In this document: one piece after another, positions 1 through 8,895 of the stretch
Numbering within the stretch: the first letter of the stretch is position 1
Layout of the letters: every line of letters begins with the position of its first letter
Source: Eubacterium aggregans
GTDB taxonomy: Bacteria; Bacillota; Clostridia; Eubacteriales; Eubacteriaceae
Assembly (NCBI RefSeq): GCF_900107815.1
Contig: NZ_FNRK01000023.1
Location: 1 to 39,733, forward strand
Reading direction: 5' to 3'
DNA length: 39,733 nucleotides
Made by a program: the position numbers and the translations under genes
The notes under the pieces: model-generated
What the model saw: the letters and a program-made list of their open reading frames with translations, nothing else
Databases searched by the model: none
Told to the model about the DNA's origin: nothing

Positions 1-332
1 CTGCTATCGCAAAGCACTCAAAAAATTTCACGTCAGGCAGAGCATGAACAGGGCTGGTGGTCGTTGCCACGATAACGCCAGATGTGAAAGTATGTGGGCA
101 CGGATGAAATCCGAACTGTTGTATGACCGCTATGATACCGAAAAAATGACCATCGAAGAATTGAAGGTCTTAATCTGGAGATATTTCATGAGCTACTGGA
201 ATAACAGAAGAATCTGCTCATCGATTGGTGGAGTGCCACCTATAATAAAGAGGCAGCAATATTACCAGTCCTTACAGGATGTTGCATAAGGTCGCTGAAT
301 CCTTGAGGGAAATCTGTCAACTATTATTGACA
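1..332 (+). mobile_element. IS3-family insertion sequence, right end (partial)
   Basis: The window opens inside an IS3-type element. The end of its transposase gene stops at 289, followed by a short tail. I place the right end at 332, because the reverse complement of 314-332 (TGTCAATAATAGTTGACAG) resembles the left end of the IS copy at 39399 (TGTTATCATAAAAGTACAG). Both start TG and share the ACAG block at the same spacing. The boundary is inferred from this imperfect inverted repeat. The target-site duplication cannot be checked because the other end lies outside the window. The insertion truncates the DUF3793 gene beside it. Confidence 0.75.
2..289 (+). CDS. IS3-family transposase OrfB, C-terminal fragment
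   Basis: This is the C-terminal part of the DDE integrase-core transposase (OrfB) of an IS3/IS150-like element, which catalyses strand transfer at the IS ends. The reading frame is open from base 2, so the gene starts outside the window. The visible part has the typical ending: QSMNRAGGRCHDNARCESMW, in which the glutamate of CES fits the last catalytic acid of the DDE triad, then a helix with ELLY, and the conserved tail YWNNRRICSSIGGVPP. The stop falls about 40 bases before the inferred IS end, which is normal for this family. Confidence 0.88.
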   Translation, partial: CYRKALKKFHVRQSMNRAGGRCHDNARCESMWARMKSELLYDRYDTEKMTIEELKVLIWRYFMSYWNNRRICSSIGGVPPIIKRQQYYQSLQDVA

Positions 333-742
333 ATATCACATCGCTTATGCTCCATAAATCCATGGACATCCTCTGGAGGATATCCCAAAAACAGACCGAT
401 TTCATGGGGAAACGCCTCTCTGCACCGAAGCCGATTCACTAATTGGACCACGCATCGGTCCGGGTTATCCACCAGATAACCCCGAGCCTTAAGCAGGGAT
501 GCCCTTCGCCCATCTGTAAAATCCTGCTTCAAGCGGTTGGGACGGTACAGATAGAGGAGAGTCCGCCGTTCTGAAAAACGCAGGGGCAAAACCCGGATCC
601 CCTTGGGCACCAATCGTCGATTGAGCTCCCGGATATCCCCCTGGATTTGTTCCCTGGACTGATGAGGGCAGGTAAATAGGCTGCCGGTTTTCATTCCCGC
701 CAGGGTTGGCGCCCCATTACGTACTAAAAGCTTTTCTGTCAT
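317..742 (-). pseudogene. DUF3793 family protein, 3' end cut off by IS3
   Basis: The 141-residue reading frame matches the DUF3793 family: GAPTLAGMKTGSLF near the start, a central RTLLYLYRPNRL, and FPHEIGLFLGYPPEDVHGF near the end. As I recall, family members are about 190 residues and continue with a Cys-rich segment of the type NCKCxGCWKVY. Here the frame runs straight into the IS3 inverted repeat, and the last residues and stop codon (VNNS-stop) come from IS sequence. The Cys-rich tail is therefore lost. A GGGGTGAAGG ribosome site precedes the ATG. The family's function is not established; its link to iron-uptake loci is from memory. The upstream operator pair suggests metal-dependent regulation. 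Probably non-functional, though a shortened product could be made. Confidence 0.8.
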
Positions 743-760
743 TGTCCTTCACCCCTTTTA

Positions 761-810
761 GTTAGAATATGCTAACATATTGTCGAGTAAAATAGTTAGC
801 TCCTGCTAAC
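761..810 (-). promoter_or_regulatory. Pair of GTTAG-CTAAC palindromes, candidate DtxR-type operator
   Basis: Two 16-bp palindromes lie between the promoter and start of the DUF3793 gene. GTTAGCTCCTGCTAAC (795-810) is a GTTAGC/GCTAAC inverted repeat. GTTAGAATATGCTAAC (761-776) has one imperfect base. Their centres are 34 bp apart, about three helix turns. The TTAG/CTAA half-sites resemble those in DtxR/IdeR iron-repressor boxes. Lying just downstream of the -10 element, they would suit repression by roadblock. The regulator's identity is inferred. Confidence 0.6.
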
Positions 811-817
811 TCCTAAT

Positions 818-846
818 GTCATATTCAATTAGCCTGGACTTGTCAA
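818..846 (-). promoter_or_regulatory. Sigma-A type promoter of the DUF3793 gene
   Basis: On the minus strand TTGACA (841-846) and TATGAC (818-823) are separated by 17 bases. The first GTTAGC palindrome begins 8 bases beyond the -10 element. Confidence 0.65.
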
Positions 847-884
847 TCTATCTGGCCTAGTTTTTTTACATTGAAATAATTATA

Positions 885-927
885 AAAAAAGAAATAGCCG
901 TACAAGGCGGATTTTCCCTTGTACGGC
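885..927 (-). terminator. Intrinsic terminator of the isomerase operon
   Basis: An 11-bp perfect stem GCCGTACAAGG/CCTTGTACGGC (897-907 with 917-927) has a 9-base loop. On the minus strand it is followed by ATTTCTTTTTTTA. It lies 15 bases after the stop of the gene ending at 943. Confidence 0.9.
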
Positions 928-942
928 CATTCCTTCTCTGAA

Positions 943-1911
943 TCAACACATGGCTTTAAGCTGGATATCCAGCTTTTCCCCATGCTCCTGACGATCGGCG
1001 GTCACAAATTCCAGTACCAGGTATTCGGGGTCTACCGCTTTTATAACCCCCATAAAATCTCCGTCGACCCAGGGCTGGTGAGTATCCATATTATAAACAT
1101 GTCCCATGGTTTTCCAAAAAAATCCCTGGTCCGACACCGTCTCCCTGGAATAACCCGCCAGCATGGTTTTAACATAGTCCCCGGTCAAGGATTGATGGAG
1201 ATGAATCCCTTTGATATGATGTTTTAAATCCCCATGCTCCTCCAGCATCGCCTGAACATAGCGGACACTTTGATCCATATCCGACAGCTCGAGATTGGTG
1301 TGGAGTAAATGCCCCACATCCAGCATAATCCCCTTATGCTCATAGTGGATCCCATCCAGCAGACGCTTCGTCAGCCAGGGATCCGTCATTTTAAAGCCTG
1401 GCCACCATAAATTTTCCACTAAAAAATCGAAGGTATACCCCCCAACGTCCAGAAGCTCATTGATCAGGGTGCAGGCCGTATCAATCACTTCGGCATCCCC
1501 ATGGGCGAACTGCCGATCCCATGCCTCTACGAAAGACACATCGCTGACATGAAAAACCACGTATTGGGCACCAAGGGCCTCTGCTTCCCACAGCTCACGT
1601 TCAAGGCGTTTATAAATGGCCTCACGCCCACTGATTCCACCGTAGAAGGATAACAATGCCTCCTCTGTTCCAAAGTTTTCTAACAACGCTGCCTGGTCAT
1701 CCTTCCATAAATCCATCCAATATGGAAACATCCGAAGATGAACCCCCACCACATCCTCCCGGGGAATGATCTCTGGAAAGGAATTCTCCATATCCAGCAT
1801 CAGCTCCAACCCATCCAACCCCCGATCTTTATAAAAACACTGCAAATCCCTTGAATCCGTATATCGCCCGATATCATGCTCAAATACCGTAAAATTCATT
1901 AACCGCTTCAA
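943..1911 (-). CDS. Sugar phosphate isomerase/epimerase-like TIM-barrel protein
   Basis: This 322-residue protein fits the xylose-isomerase-like TIM barrel superfamily (AP endonuclease 2 fold), which covers sugar isomerases, epimerases and endonuclease IV. Barrel-strand motifs with potential metal ligands are visible: GLDGLELMLD, VVGVHLR, AQYVVFHVSD, DFLVENLWW, GIMLDVGHLLHT, IKGIHLHQS and a final YLVLEF. The E, D/H, H and E positions match the usual divalent-metal site. The substrate cannot be told. The start chosen is TTG at 1911, because GGAGGG lies 5 bases upstream of it; the next ATG is at 1899. The stop of the preceding gene overlaps the ribosome site region, so the two genes form one transcript ended by the hairpin at 897-927. 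The final step of the call (isomerase versus hydrolase) is uncertain. Confidence 0.8.
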   Translation of the reverse strand: MKRLMNFTVFEHDIGRYTDSRDLQCFYKDRGLDGLELMLDMENSFPEIIPREDVVGVHLRMFPYWMDLWKDDQAALLENFGTEEALLSFYGGISGREAIYKRLERELWEAEALGAQYVVFHVSDVSFVEAWDRQFAHGDAEVIDTACTLINELLDVGGYTFDFLVENLWWPGFKMTDPWLTKRLLDGIHYEHKGIMLDVGHLLHTNLELSDMDQSVRYVQAMLEEHGDLKHHIKGIHLHQSLTGDYVKTMLAGYSRETVSDQGFFWKTMGHVYNMDTHQPWVDGDFMGVIKAVDPEYLVLEFVTADRQEHGEKLDIQLKAMC

Positions 1912-1912
1912 T

Positions 1913-2308
1913 TTAGCCCTCCAAATGGATCACACATCCGCAATAGGGACAGGAATGGGCACTGCTTTTAACCAATTGCCCACAGTCCATGCAAACGGTC
2001 AGCGGACCGATGCTTCCCCTTTTAACCGGAATGGGAAAGCCCTTATAGTGGGTGACCCGATCCCCCGGTGAAAAAAACTGTCGCAAATCGTGCTCCAGTA
2101 CCCCTTTAAAAATAAAGATATTCAACCGCCACTTTTGACGAATAACAAAAACATACTGACAGATCGGAGCGCCCCGGCTATTCTCAATGCTTTGAAGCTT
2201 AATCTCCTGTAAAACACCCCTGTAGGTATGATCCTTTTGCTTTTTATTCACAATGCCGTCCTTTGACTCTTCCCGCAAAAAACGGCGTCCTTTCGCTGCT
2301 TTTGTCAT
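1913..2308 (-). CDS. Small protein with C-terminal zinc ribbon, function unknown
   Basis: A 131-residue protein I do not recognise by name. The first 30 residues are rich in Lys and Arg. The middle (about 30-95) is a beta-type segment (QYVFVIRQKWRLNIFIFKG). The end carries CMDCGQLVKSSAHSCPYCGC, a four-cysteine zinc ribbon (CxxC-11-CxxC). Basic residues plus a ribbon suggest a nucleic-acid or protein-binding role, but nothing specific is supported. An AGAGGA ribosome site precedes the ATG. The gene is followed at once by the TIM-barrel gene, so the two are co-transcribed. No clear promoter is visible in the 92 bases separating it from the large surface gene; that gap mostly holds the terminator at 2329-2366. 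Confidence 0.7.
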   Translation of the reverse strand: MTKAAKGRRFLREESKDGIVNKKQKDHTYRGVLQEIKLQSIENSRGAPICQYVFVIRQKWRLNIFIFKGVLEHDLRQFFSPGDRVTHYKGFPIPVKRGSIGPLTVCMDCGQLVKSSAHSCPYCGCVIHLEG

Positions 2309-2328
2309 TTTCTTATCCTCTTTTTCCT

Positions 2329-2366
2329 AAAAAGCCCCGACATCATTGGCGATGATACGGGGCTTT
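2329..2366 (-). terminator. Intrinsic terminator of the downstream surface-gene unit
   Basis: Minus-strand stem AAAGCCCCG/CGGGGCTTT (2331-2339 with 2358-2366), extended inside by ATCAT/ATGAT, is followed by TTTTTAGG. It lies about 35 bases after the stop of the gene ending at 2400. Confidence 0.88.
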
Positions 2367-2399
2367 CGCTTCTTACACTGTTATTTCAATACTACTTTC

Positions 2400-5300
2400 C
2401 TAGACGTGCTTCCGGCGGGCGACGATGATGACGGCACCGGTGGCTGCCAAGAGAACCAAGGCGATGATGCTGCCTGTTACTGTGCTGGTGTCTCCGGTGA
2501 TCCCGGTTTTGGTATTGCCAGCGGTGGTGGCAATGCTTTGGTTTCCAGCGGTATTGCCGGTGGTTCCGGTGCTACCGCTATTGCCATTGTTCGTCCCCGG
2601 TGTGCTGGGAGTGGGATCCACGGGCTCTGTATTGCCGGCCTTTTGGGCCAGAAGGATAAAGTCTGAGAAGCTGCTTACCATAAAGGTAACGGTCTTCTGC
2701 TCAGCGTTATAGGTTCCGGTCAGGGTTTCCACTACCTTGCCATCTTTAATATGGGCAATCTTCACCACTGGGTTATCCCCGTAGGCGCTTAAGTCCGCGC
2801 TGATGGTGATGGTGATGGATTTATCCAATTCCGAAATGGTATTCCCCTTTAAGTCTTCAACATGGATCTCCAAGGGAAGTACAACTTCCATTCCGGTGTT
2901 GGCTTCCTTAGCGAGTTCTTCGCTATCCGTGTTTTCTGCTTTTTTCACCACCAGCTTATAATCGAGATTCAAATCTCCCGTGCTGACGGTGGTGCCATCT
3001 ACCGTAGTGGGCTGATGGCGTTCTTCTTCTGCCTTTTCTATCGCTGTTTTCAAGCCGTCGATTTCGGTCTTGATTTCTGCCTGGCTGGCAGCATCAAGCT
3101 TACCAATGGCAGCCTGGGCAGCATCAACAGCATCTTGAGTCATTTCCTTCTCTGCTTTTTCGATGGCGGCTTTGGCATCGGTCATGACCTGCTGGCGTTC
3201 GTCTTCTGTCAGCTGGGCATCGGTTTTGATGGCGTCTATGGCAGTCTTGGCATCAGCCAAAGCCTGAGTAACCCCAGCTTGATCCACTGCTGCGTTGATG
3301 GCATTGGTGCCAGCGGTAATGGCTGCGGTTAGCTCCGCTTGCTGGGCTTCCCGATAATCTGCCGGTTTTTTATAGCCGGTCAGATCAGCGATAGCGGCGG
3401 TCTTGGCGTCGGCCAGGTCCTTGGCTTCTTCTGCGGTGTACTCGGCGTCTGTCTTTAAGGCATCCAGCTGATCCTCTGCCGCTTTCAGGGCTGCGGCGAT
3501 ATCGGTTTGATTGGCGGCTGCATCAATGGCGGTGTTGCCCGCGGCGATGATCTTTGCCATTTCCTTCTGTTCCGCTGCCCGATAGTTGGCTTGATCTTTA
3601 TAGCCTGCCAATGCGGTTTTAGCATCGGTCTTGGCTGCTTCCAGCTCTGCTGCGGCTTTGAGTTCCACCATCTTACTGACATCGGCACTGAGCTTGGTCT
3701 GATGCGCTTCATCCACCAGGGCCTTTTGGGCGGTGGTGAGGGCATCAAAGGCGGCTTTGGCTTCGGTCAGAGCGGTTTCATCGCTAAGCTGTAAATCTGC
3801 GGCTTCCGGCAGGGCATCAATTTTAGCGATGACGGCCTGGGCTGCGGTGGCATCGGCATCCTCTTTAACGGTGACCACGGCGATGGCCTTGGCATACCAT
3901 TTATAGGTCTTCCCGCCCTCGTAGGTCTGGCTGTTCCCCTTATTAGAGACCAGGTAGGTGCCCGGGGTGTCGAAGGTGACGCTGAGCTGTCCCTTGTCGT
4001 CGGTGGTGCCGGCCACATCGGTCCAGGTATTCCCGCCATCATCACTGATCTGCAGGGCTTCTCCGGCCAGGGCGTAGTGCTGGGTGACCCCACCATCTAA
4101 ATTGGCCTTGACATCCCCTTTAAGGGTGAGGGCCAGGGGTGTGCCCGCGGTGGTTTCCAGCCCCGCCTTCCCGGTCATTTCATTAAAGAACATGAACTGG
4201 AGGGATTCGTGGAACTGGTAATCGTGCCCGGTGTTGCACATAAAGAGCTCAGCCTCATCCTGATCCTCAATTAAGATATAGGAGGCCACGGCCCCGATTC
4301 CCTTGCTCATCAAGGGGTAGGTGTTATTGACATCATACCGGAAATAATTCCCATCCATACCAAAGAACTGGGTGAAGTACCCATTTTGGGCCTTGGACCC
4401 ACTGAGGGTCAGGGCTTCCCCACCGATGGTCAGCTTATTCCCGTCGGCCTGATAATACTGTTCTAAGAACCGGATATAGGCGTGGAGGAGGGTGGGCTGG
4501 CGCACGATCTTATCGCTGGTGTCTACCCCTGCGGTGCCCTCCTTCCGGGAAAATTGATCCAGCCCGTAATCTGCCAGGTCAAAGTAGCCCACGGTAATGG
4601 GGACATGGGCCAGGACGGTGCCCTCGGCATCCTTCCCGGTTACCAGCTTATTGCTGTCCGTCATGGTGATGTACACCGTCTTTTGGGTGGCGGCTTCAAT
4701 CTGGGCCTTGGTCTTGATGGCATCCAGATCTGCCTTGGCATCCGCTAGGGCGGTGTCGATTCCGGCTTGGTCCGTGGCCCCATTAATGGCTGCCTTCCCC
4801 TTTTGGATCGCGGTGGCCCAGCCTTCTAAATCCTCGCTGTAATAATTGGCTGCGTCGGTGTAGCTGCTTAGGGCCGCAATGGCCTGGTCCTTGGCCTGGG
4901 ACAGGGGATCGCTCTGGCCGACGATAACGGTACAGGAGCTGGCAAAGCCGCCGTCATTGGTCTTGGCGGTAATGGTAGCACCGCCCTTGGCCACAGCCGT
5001 CACCTTCCCATTGGTATCCACCGTCGCCACAGCCTCATTGCTGCTTAGCCAGGTAACTGAGGGGTCGGTGGCGTTGTAGGGCTGTACGGTGGCATCTAGT
5101 TGCTTGGTTTCCCCCGGGGCCAGGATGGCCGTATCCGGAAGGAGGGTGACGCCGGTGACATCTATCTTTTCCAGGACGGTAAAGGTTAATGTCGGGATAT
5201 AATTACAATTATACACTGCACTTGGCGGACCAAAAGAAAAGCTATTGGTATCGGTCCGGAACGAATATTTCCCGGGCTTTGTATCGGCCTTAACCGTAAA

Positions 5301-7193
5301 GGTATATTTCCTGAGATTTTGGATATCCTTTACGGCATTGTAGCCATGCGAATTAGTGACCGGGGTATTCCATGCAGGACCAATACTCATAGAATAGTTC
5401 GTAGGTTTTATCGCCTGGATGAATTCTTCTACATTGGCTAAAACCTTATCTGGAATATCAACGGTGACCTCCACCGTATCCCCGGGGTATATTTTTTCGG
5501 AGCTTAGGGTCATATCCCACTTTTCCCCGCTATAGGGAAGGACCGTCACCTGGCAGGTGGCGGACACCCCGCTTTCGGCGGTTACCGTCAGGGTAACCGG
5601 CGTGTTTCCCGTTACGGCCACAGGATAGATTGTCAGGGCTTTGGGATCAACCCCTAGGGCCATACCCAAAACCACTCCCTCATTGGAAGAGGTGACGGTA
5701 ATTTTTTCATCATACTTGGTGTGGGGAATCAGATGCCAGGTGGTTCCCATTTCCAGGGTTACTTCCGTATCGCTTAAGGTGATGGTATCATCCGTCACCG
5801 TGAGGTTGACCACATAGTCGGTTTTAGAATCGGCCTTGCCGTCGTTGGCCCGGAAGGTCAGGGTCAGGCTGCCGTTTTCCGCCGGGGTGGTGGTGTAGGC
5901 CGCCGGGGTGGCTGTAAACTCACCCTCCCCTACCTTGACCTGGTAGGTCAGGGCATCCCCGTCGCCATCGATAAAGATTTTAGACAGGTCCAGGGTATAG
6001 GGCGTGCCTGTGGTCCACACTGCCGCCGTGGGGTTATCCACCCCATCGGCCACCACCGGTACCTTATTCTGGCCCGTGGGGTTTTGCCATTCCAAGATGG
6101 GGAAGCCGTCGTTCAGCTTGGTGGTGCCGTTATCCGCCACATAGGCATCCCCCAGGCTTTCGGGGAAGTCGGCGGCTTTGAGCTCGTCGGCGGTTTTGGA
6201 GGTGGCACCTTTTACAAGGATTGGAATATCTTTGCCATCCAGCATCTTGGGTAAACAGCTATCCAGATAGCAGCAATTCGTTAGTGTAAAGCTCCCTCCA
6301 TAGTTATCCCCTAAAACACCGCCAATCGCCGGCATTGTCCCGGATTGATAAGCGATTGACTCATAGCTCAGGCTCCCTGCATTATAGCAATTCTCTATCT
6401 GGCATTTTCCATAAAAATTAAGACCAATCAACCCGGCGGCACTTGTTCCATTAGCAGAGCTCCAAGACACATGGATTGTACCGTTATTATAGGAATTTTT
6501 AATGGTATTGTTTTTAAATGCCTGCCCGACAAGGCCGCCAACGGCCGGTATTGCTTGAGTACCGTTATAAGTATTCAGGCTCGCGCGGCTAAAGCAGTTT
6601 GTGATGGTGCTGCCTGTAGCCGTTCCGGTGATCGCTCCGGTCATCGCCCCATCTTGCGTAAGATTTGTATTGCTGATAAAGGATTCCGTTATCCCCAGAT
6701 TGGTGATGGTCGCCCCATTGATATTAGCAAACAGGCCACAGCTGATATCCTGGGCATCATTGACGTAGAGCCCTTTAATGCAGTGCCCGGTACCATCAAG
6801 GGTTCCACTAAAGGCTTTGCCCTCCATTTTTTCGTAATTATCGTCCCACTGAGCTACCCCAATGGGCTTCCAGGTGTTGGCTGGTTTTTGATCCTTTGTC
6901 CAGCTGGCCCACTCTGTTGTATCATTGAGCTGGATATCGGCACTTAGCTTAATGGTTTTACCGCTAAAGCTATCCTGGGCGATGCCCGTTGCTGTGCCAT
7001 TGACAATCTTCATCAGTCCAGCCAGCTGCTCAGGCGTGCTGAGCTCGAAGGTACTGTCCGCCGACTTATACCAGCTGGTATCTGCTGTGCCGTTCCACAC
7101 TGCCGGGGCTGCCAGCGCTGTTGCTGGAATAAATCCCAGGAACAGCAGCAGTGTAAACAGTATTCCAAGTAATGTTTTTTTATATAGTCTCAT
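2400..7193 (-). CDS. Large surface protein: GLUG-like, Ig-like, DUF4430-like and helical repeats, membrane anchor
   Basis: A secreted 1597-residue protein. I chose ATG 7193, behind AGGGAAAG, because it begins a clean signal peptide (MRLYKKTLLGILF to ATALA); an ATG 45 bases upstream lacks a spaced ribosome site. Domains by mature-frame residue: 45-320 GLUG-like beta-helix repeats (GTLDGTGHCIKGLYVN, AVGGLVGQ); 385-560 cadherin/Ig-like sandwiches; 680-760 a BIG2 Ig-like domain (VTGVTLLP to TVIV); 840-1000 a segment resembling DUF4430 (GYFTQFFGMDGNYFRYDVNN); 1120-1390 three to four Ala-rich FIVAR-like helical repeats; 1400-1520 a beta domain ending VSSFSDFILL; then a Gly/Thr linker, NTKTG, a membrane helix and ARRKHV. 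It follows the 7252-8895 gene by 58 bases and shares its promoter. A surface role in ligand capture is inferred from the DUF4430-like part and the neighbouring operon. Adhesin function is the alternative. Confidence 0.75.
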   Translation of the reverse strand: MRLYKKTLLGILFTLLLFLGFIPATALAAPAVWNGTADTSWYKSADSTFELSTPEQLAGLMKIVNGTATGIAQDSFSGKTIKLSADIQLNDTTEWASWTKDQKPANTWKPIGVAQWDDNYEKMEGKAFSGTLDGTGHCIKGLYVNDAQDISCGLFANINGATITNLGITESFISNTNLTQDGAMTGAITGTATGSTITNCFSRASLNTYNGTQAIPAVGGLVGQAFKNNTIKNSYNNGTIHVSWSSANGTSAAGLIGLNFYGKCQIENCYNAGSLSYESIAYQSGTMPAIGGVLGDNYGGSFTLTNCCYLDSCLPKMLDGKDIPILVKGATSKTADELKAADFPESLGDAYVADNGTTKLNDGFPILEWQNPTGQNKVPVVADGVDNPTAAVWTTGTPYTLDLSKIFIDGDGDALTYQVKVGEGEFTATPAAYTTTPAENGSLTLTFRANDGKADSKTDYVVNLTVTDDTITLSDTEVTLEMGTTWHLIPHTKYDEKITVTSSNEGVVLGMALGVDPKALTIYPVAVTGNTPVTLTVTAESGVSATCQVTVLPYSGEKWDMTLSSEKIYPGDTVEVTVDIPDKVLANVEEFIQAIKPTNYSMSIGPAWNTPVTNSHGYNAVKDIQNLRKYTFTVKADTKPGKYSFRTDTNSFSFGPPSAVYNCNYIPTLTFTVLEKIDVTGVTLLPDTAILAPGETKQLDATVQPYNATDPSVTWLSSNEAVATVDTNGKVTAVAKGGATITAKTNDGGFASSCTVIVGQSDPLSQAKDQAIAALSSYTDAANYYSEDLEGWATAIQKGKAAINGATDQAGIDTALADAKADLDAIKTKAQIEAATQKTVYITMTDSNKLVTGKDAEGTVLAHVPITVGYFDLADYGLDQFSRKEGTAGVDTSDKIVRQPTLLHAYIRFLEQYYQADGNKLTIGGEALTLSGSKAQNGYFTQFFGMDGNYFRYDVNNTYPLMSKGIGAVASYILIEDQDEAELFMCNTGHDYQFHESLQFMFFNEMTGKAGLETTAGTPLALTLKGDVKANLDGGVTQHYALAGEALQISDDGGNTWTDVAGTTDDKGQLSVTFDTPGTYLVSNKGNSQTYEGGKTYKWYAKAIAVVTVKEDADATAAQAVIAKIDALPEAADLQLSDETALTEAKAAFDALTTAQKALVDEAHQTKLSADVSKMVELKAAAELEAAKTDAKTALAGYKDQANYRAAEQKEMAKIIAAGNTAIDAAANQTDIAAALKAAEDQLDALKTDAEYTAEEAKDLADAKTAAIADLTGYKKPADYREAQQAELTAAITAGTNAINAAVDQAGVTQALADAKTAIDAIKTDAQLTEDERQQVMTDAKAAIEKAEKEMTQDAVDAAQAAIGKLDAASQAEIKTEIDGLKTAIEKAEEERHQPTTVDGTTVSTGDLNLDYKLVVKKAENTDSEELAKEANTGMEVVLPLEIHVEDLKGNTISELDKSITITISADLSAYGDNPVVKIAHIKDGKVVETLTGTYNAEQKTVTFMVSSFSDFILLAQKAGNTEPVDPTPSTPGTNNGNSGSTGTTGNTAGNQSIATTAGNTKTGITGDTSTVTGSIIALVLLAATGAVIIVARRKHV

Positions 7194-7251
7194 TTTTCTT
7201 TCCCTGAAAAAAAGATAGTGTGGTTTTAGCCGCACCATCCTTTATTCAATC

Positions 7252-8895
7252 TTATTGAATCGTAAAAACCTTTTCGCCAACGACATTCGGATTACTGACG
7301 CTGGTGGCGCATACCTTAAATTGGGTGACTGTTCCACCCGCTGGCGGTGCATTCTGGGCGACAACATTGCCGTTTTGGTCAACGGTAAAGTAGTAGCCGG
7401 AATCTACCTCCCAGGAATTACTGCTGGTATCGTAGAAATAACCGGTCCAGACGACATCCTGATTTGTGGCTTCCGTCGGTGTAATGGCGGCTGTTGCAGT
7501 AGTCCGATTATTGCGACTGCTGCTTGCAACCAGATTGGGTTTCCCCATGGTAACCGTAATCCCCGTTACCGCCGTCCCAGTGGTCGATCCACTTAAGTCG
7601 ATGGACAGATCTGGGAAGGTGGAGAAGCTGCCGTCCCAGGTGCCGGCGTTGAGGTTCGGTTCCCCGGTTTGGGCGTGGATGGCATCCGAGCCCAGGGCAT
7701 CGCCCCACCACTGGGATTCAATATGGCCAGCCGTTAAATTAAGCTTAGCTTCACCGGTCACATTGCTTTGGATATTGCTGATGGTCATGGTGTTATTGGT
7801 GGCCAGGTCATACTGACTGCACAGGCCGTGGGCATCGGTGCCAGTGTAGGTTACAAAGGTGCCGGTGCTGCCCCAGGCGGGAGAATTCCAAGTGGGGTTG
7901 TAGATGGTGGCCAGCTTGTACACGGGCATGGTAATGCCGGTAAAGCTGACGGTGGCGGTGTTGCCCGCTGAAATGGGCTGTCCCGGGTTGGTGGCGTTGG
8001 CGATGGTGACGTCAATCTTCCGGGCATCGATGATGTAATAGGTGCTCTTGGCTGCTCCGGTGGAATCTGTGGCGCTCACCCCAATGATATTGGAGCGGTT
8101 GCCCAGATTGGCGGTGTAGCTGCCATCGGTATTGGCATCGATGACGATGCCGTTACAGGTAACCACGGTGCTGGCTGCATTGGCCGCGGATACCGTAAAG
8201 GTCTTATCGACGGTGTTGCCGTCTTTAAAGTAAATGGTGTCGTAGTGGTTATCAATAACACCGCCGGTGCACGCGTCCGTCTGGTCCTTAACAAAATCCG
8301 GAATGGACGGAGTGATGGTACCACTTTCATTCACGGTGTAGACGACGTAGCCGGTGTTGACCGAGGAGCATTTACCCCAATTCTTATTGCCATAAGTTTT
8401 TCCATCATAGGTTACCTTCACCACGGCCGTTCCACTTGCCAGGGCCTTTACATAGGCCGCTGCCGAGGAATCAGTCGCCGGTGCAGGTGTCACGCTCAAG
8501 CTTGTCGATGTCGTGCCTGCGGCTGAATCGCTGCTCAGCCCCACCACATCGGTCCCACTAATCACGGTGTAATGAAAGGTGGGGTACTGCACATCGTTGC
8601 TTACCATGTTGCTCTGAACCTGGGGCAGTGCCCAGGGGTGGAGCGCAGCAATCTGATTGGATGAATCCGTGGTGCTTAATGCCTTTTGGGCATAGGGCAG
8701 CCAAAGATCATACTGGAAATTATCCCCTGTCAGTGTAGCGTCAATGGTGTCATTGGGTACACCGACGGTGGGGGTATCCCCAATGTAGGTGCCTGTGGCG
8801 TGGACGGTGCCCCCGGCCAGCATGGCAAAGAGCCCGAATGCACACAGCAGCAGGGCGATAAGCCCCACATGAATCCTGCTTTTTAAAGCATCCAT
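7252..8895 (-). CDS. Secreted Ig-like domain protein, function unknown
   Basis: A secreted 547-residue protein with a signal peptide (ALLLCAFGLFAMLAGGTVHA). The start is ATG 8895, 7 bases after AGGAGG; an in-frame TTG six bases upstream is too close to that site. The body is beta-rich, Thr/Ser/Asp-rich and low in Cys. Ig-like stretches are visible at about 95-190 (VVGLSSDSAAGTTS, GTAVVKVTYDG), 200-300, and a BIG2-like end at about 440-545 (VTGITVTMG, NQDVVWTGYFYD, VDQNGNVVAQN). It has no membrane helix or sorting signal at the C-terminus, so it is probably released or held by a partner. It is the first gene behind the structured leader at 8955-9120 and is followed by the large anchored protein, which suggests the two act together. 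No catalytic motif is visible. Confidence 0.7.
   Translation of the reverse strand: MDALKSRIHVGLIALLLCAFGLFAMLAGGTVHATGTYIGDTPTVGVPNDTIDATLTGDNFQYDLWLPYAQKALSTTDSSNQIAALHPWALPQVQSNMVSNDVQYPTFHYTVISGTDVVGLSSDSAAGTTSTSLSVTPAPATDSSAAAYVKALASGTAVVKVTYDGKTYGNKNWGKCSSVNTGYVVYTVNESGTITPSIPDFVKDQTDACTGGVIDNHYDTIYFKDGNTVDKTFTVSAANAASTVVTCNGIVIDANTDGSYTANLGNRSNIIGVSATDSTGAAKSTYYIIDARKIDVTIANATNPGQPISAGNTATVSFTGITMPVYKLATIYNPTWNSPAWGSTGTFVTYTGTDAHGLCSQYDLATNNTMTISNIQSNVTGEAKLNLTAGHIESQWWGDALGSDAIHAQTGEPNLNAGTWDGSFSTFPDLSIDLSGSTTGTAVTGITVTMGKPNLVASSSRNNRTTATAAITPTEATNQDVVWTGYFYDTSSNSWEVDSGYYFTVDQNGNVVAQNAPPAGGTVTQFKVCATSVSNPNVVGEKVFTIQ

Noticed and set aside
2400-2480. Canonical LPxTG sorting signal in the large surface proteins
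   Set aside because: No LPxTG is present. Only the weaker NTxTG pattern is visible, reported as a finding and not as an annotation.
7236-7256. Terminator between the genes ending at 7252 and starting at 7193
   Set aside because: ATTCAAT/ATTGAAT forms an AT-only stem without a T-run; the two genes are more likely co-transcribed.
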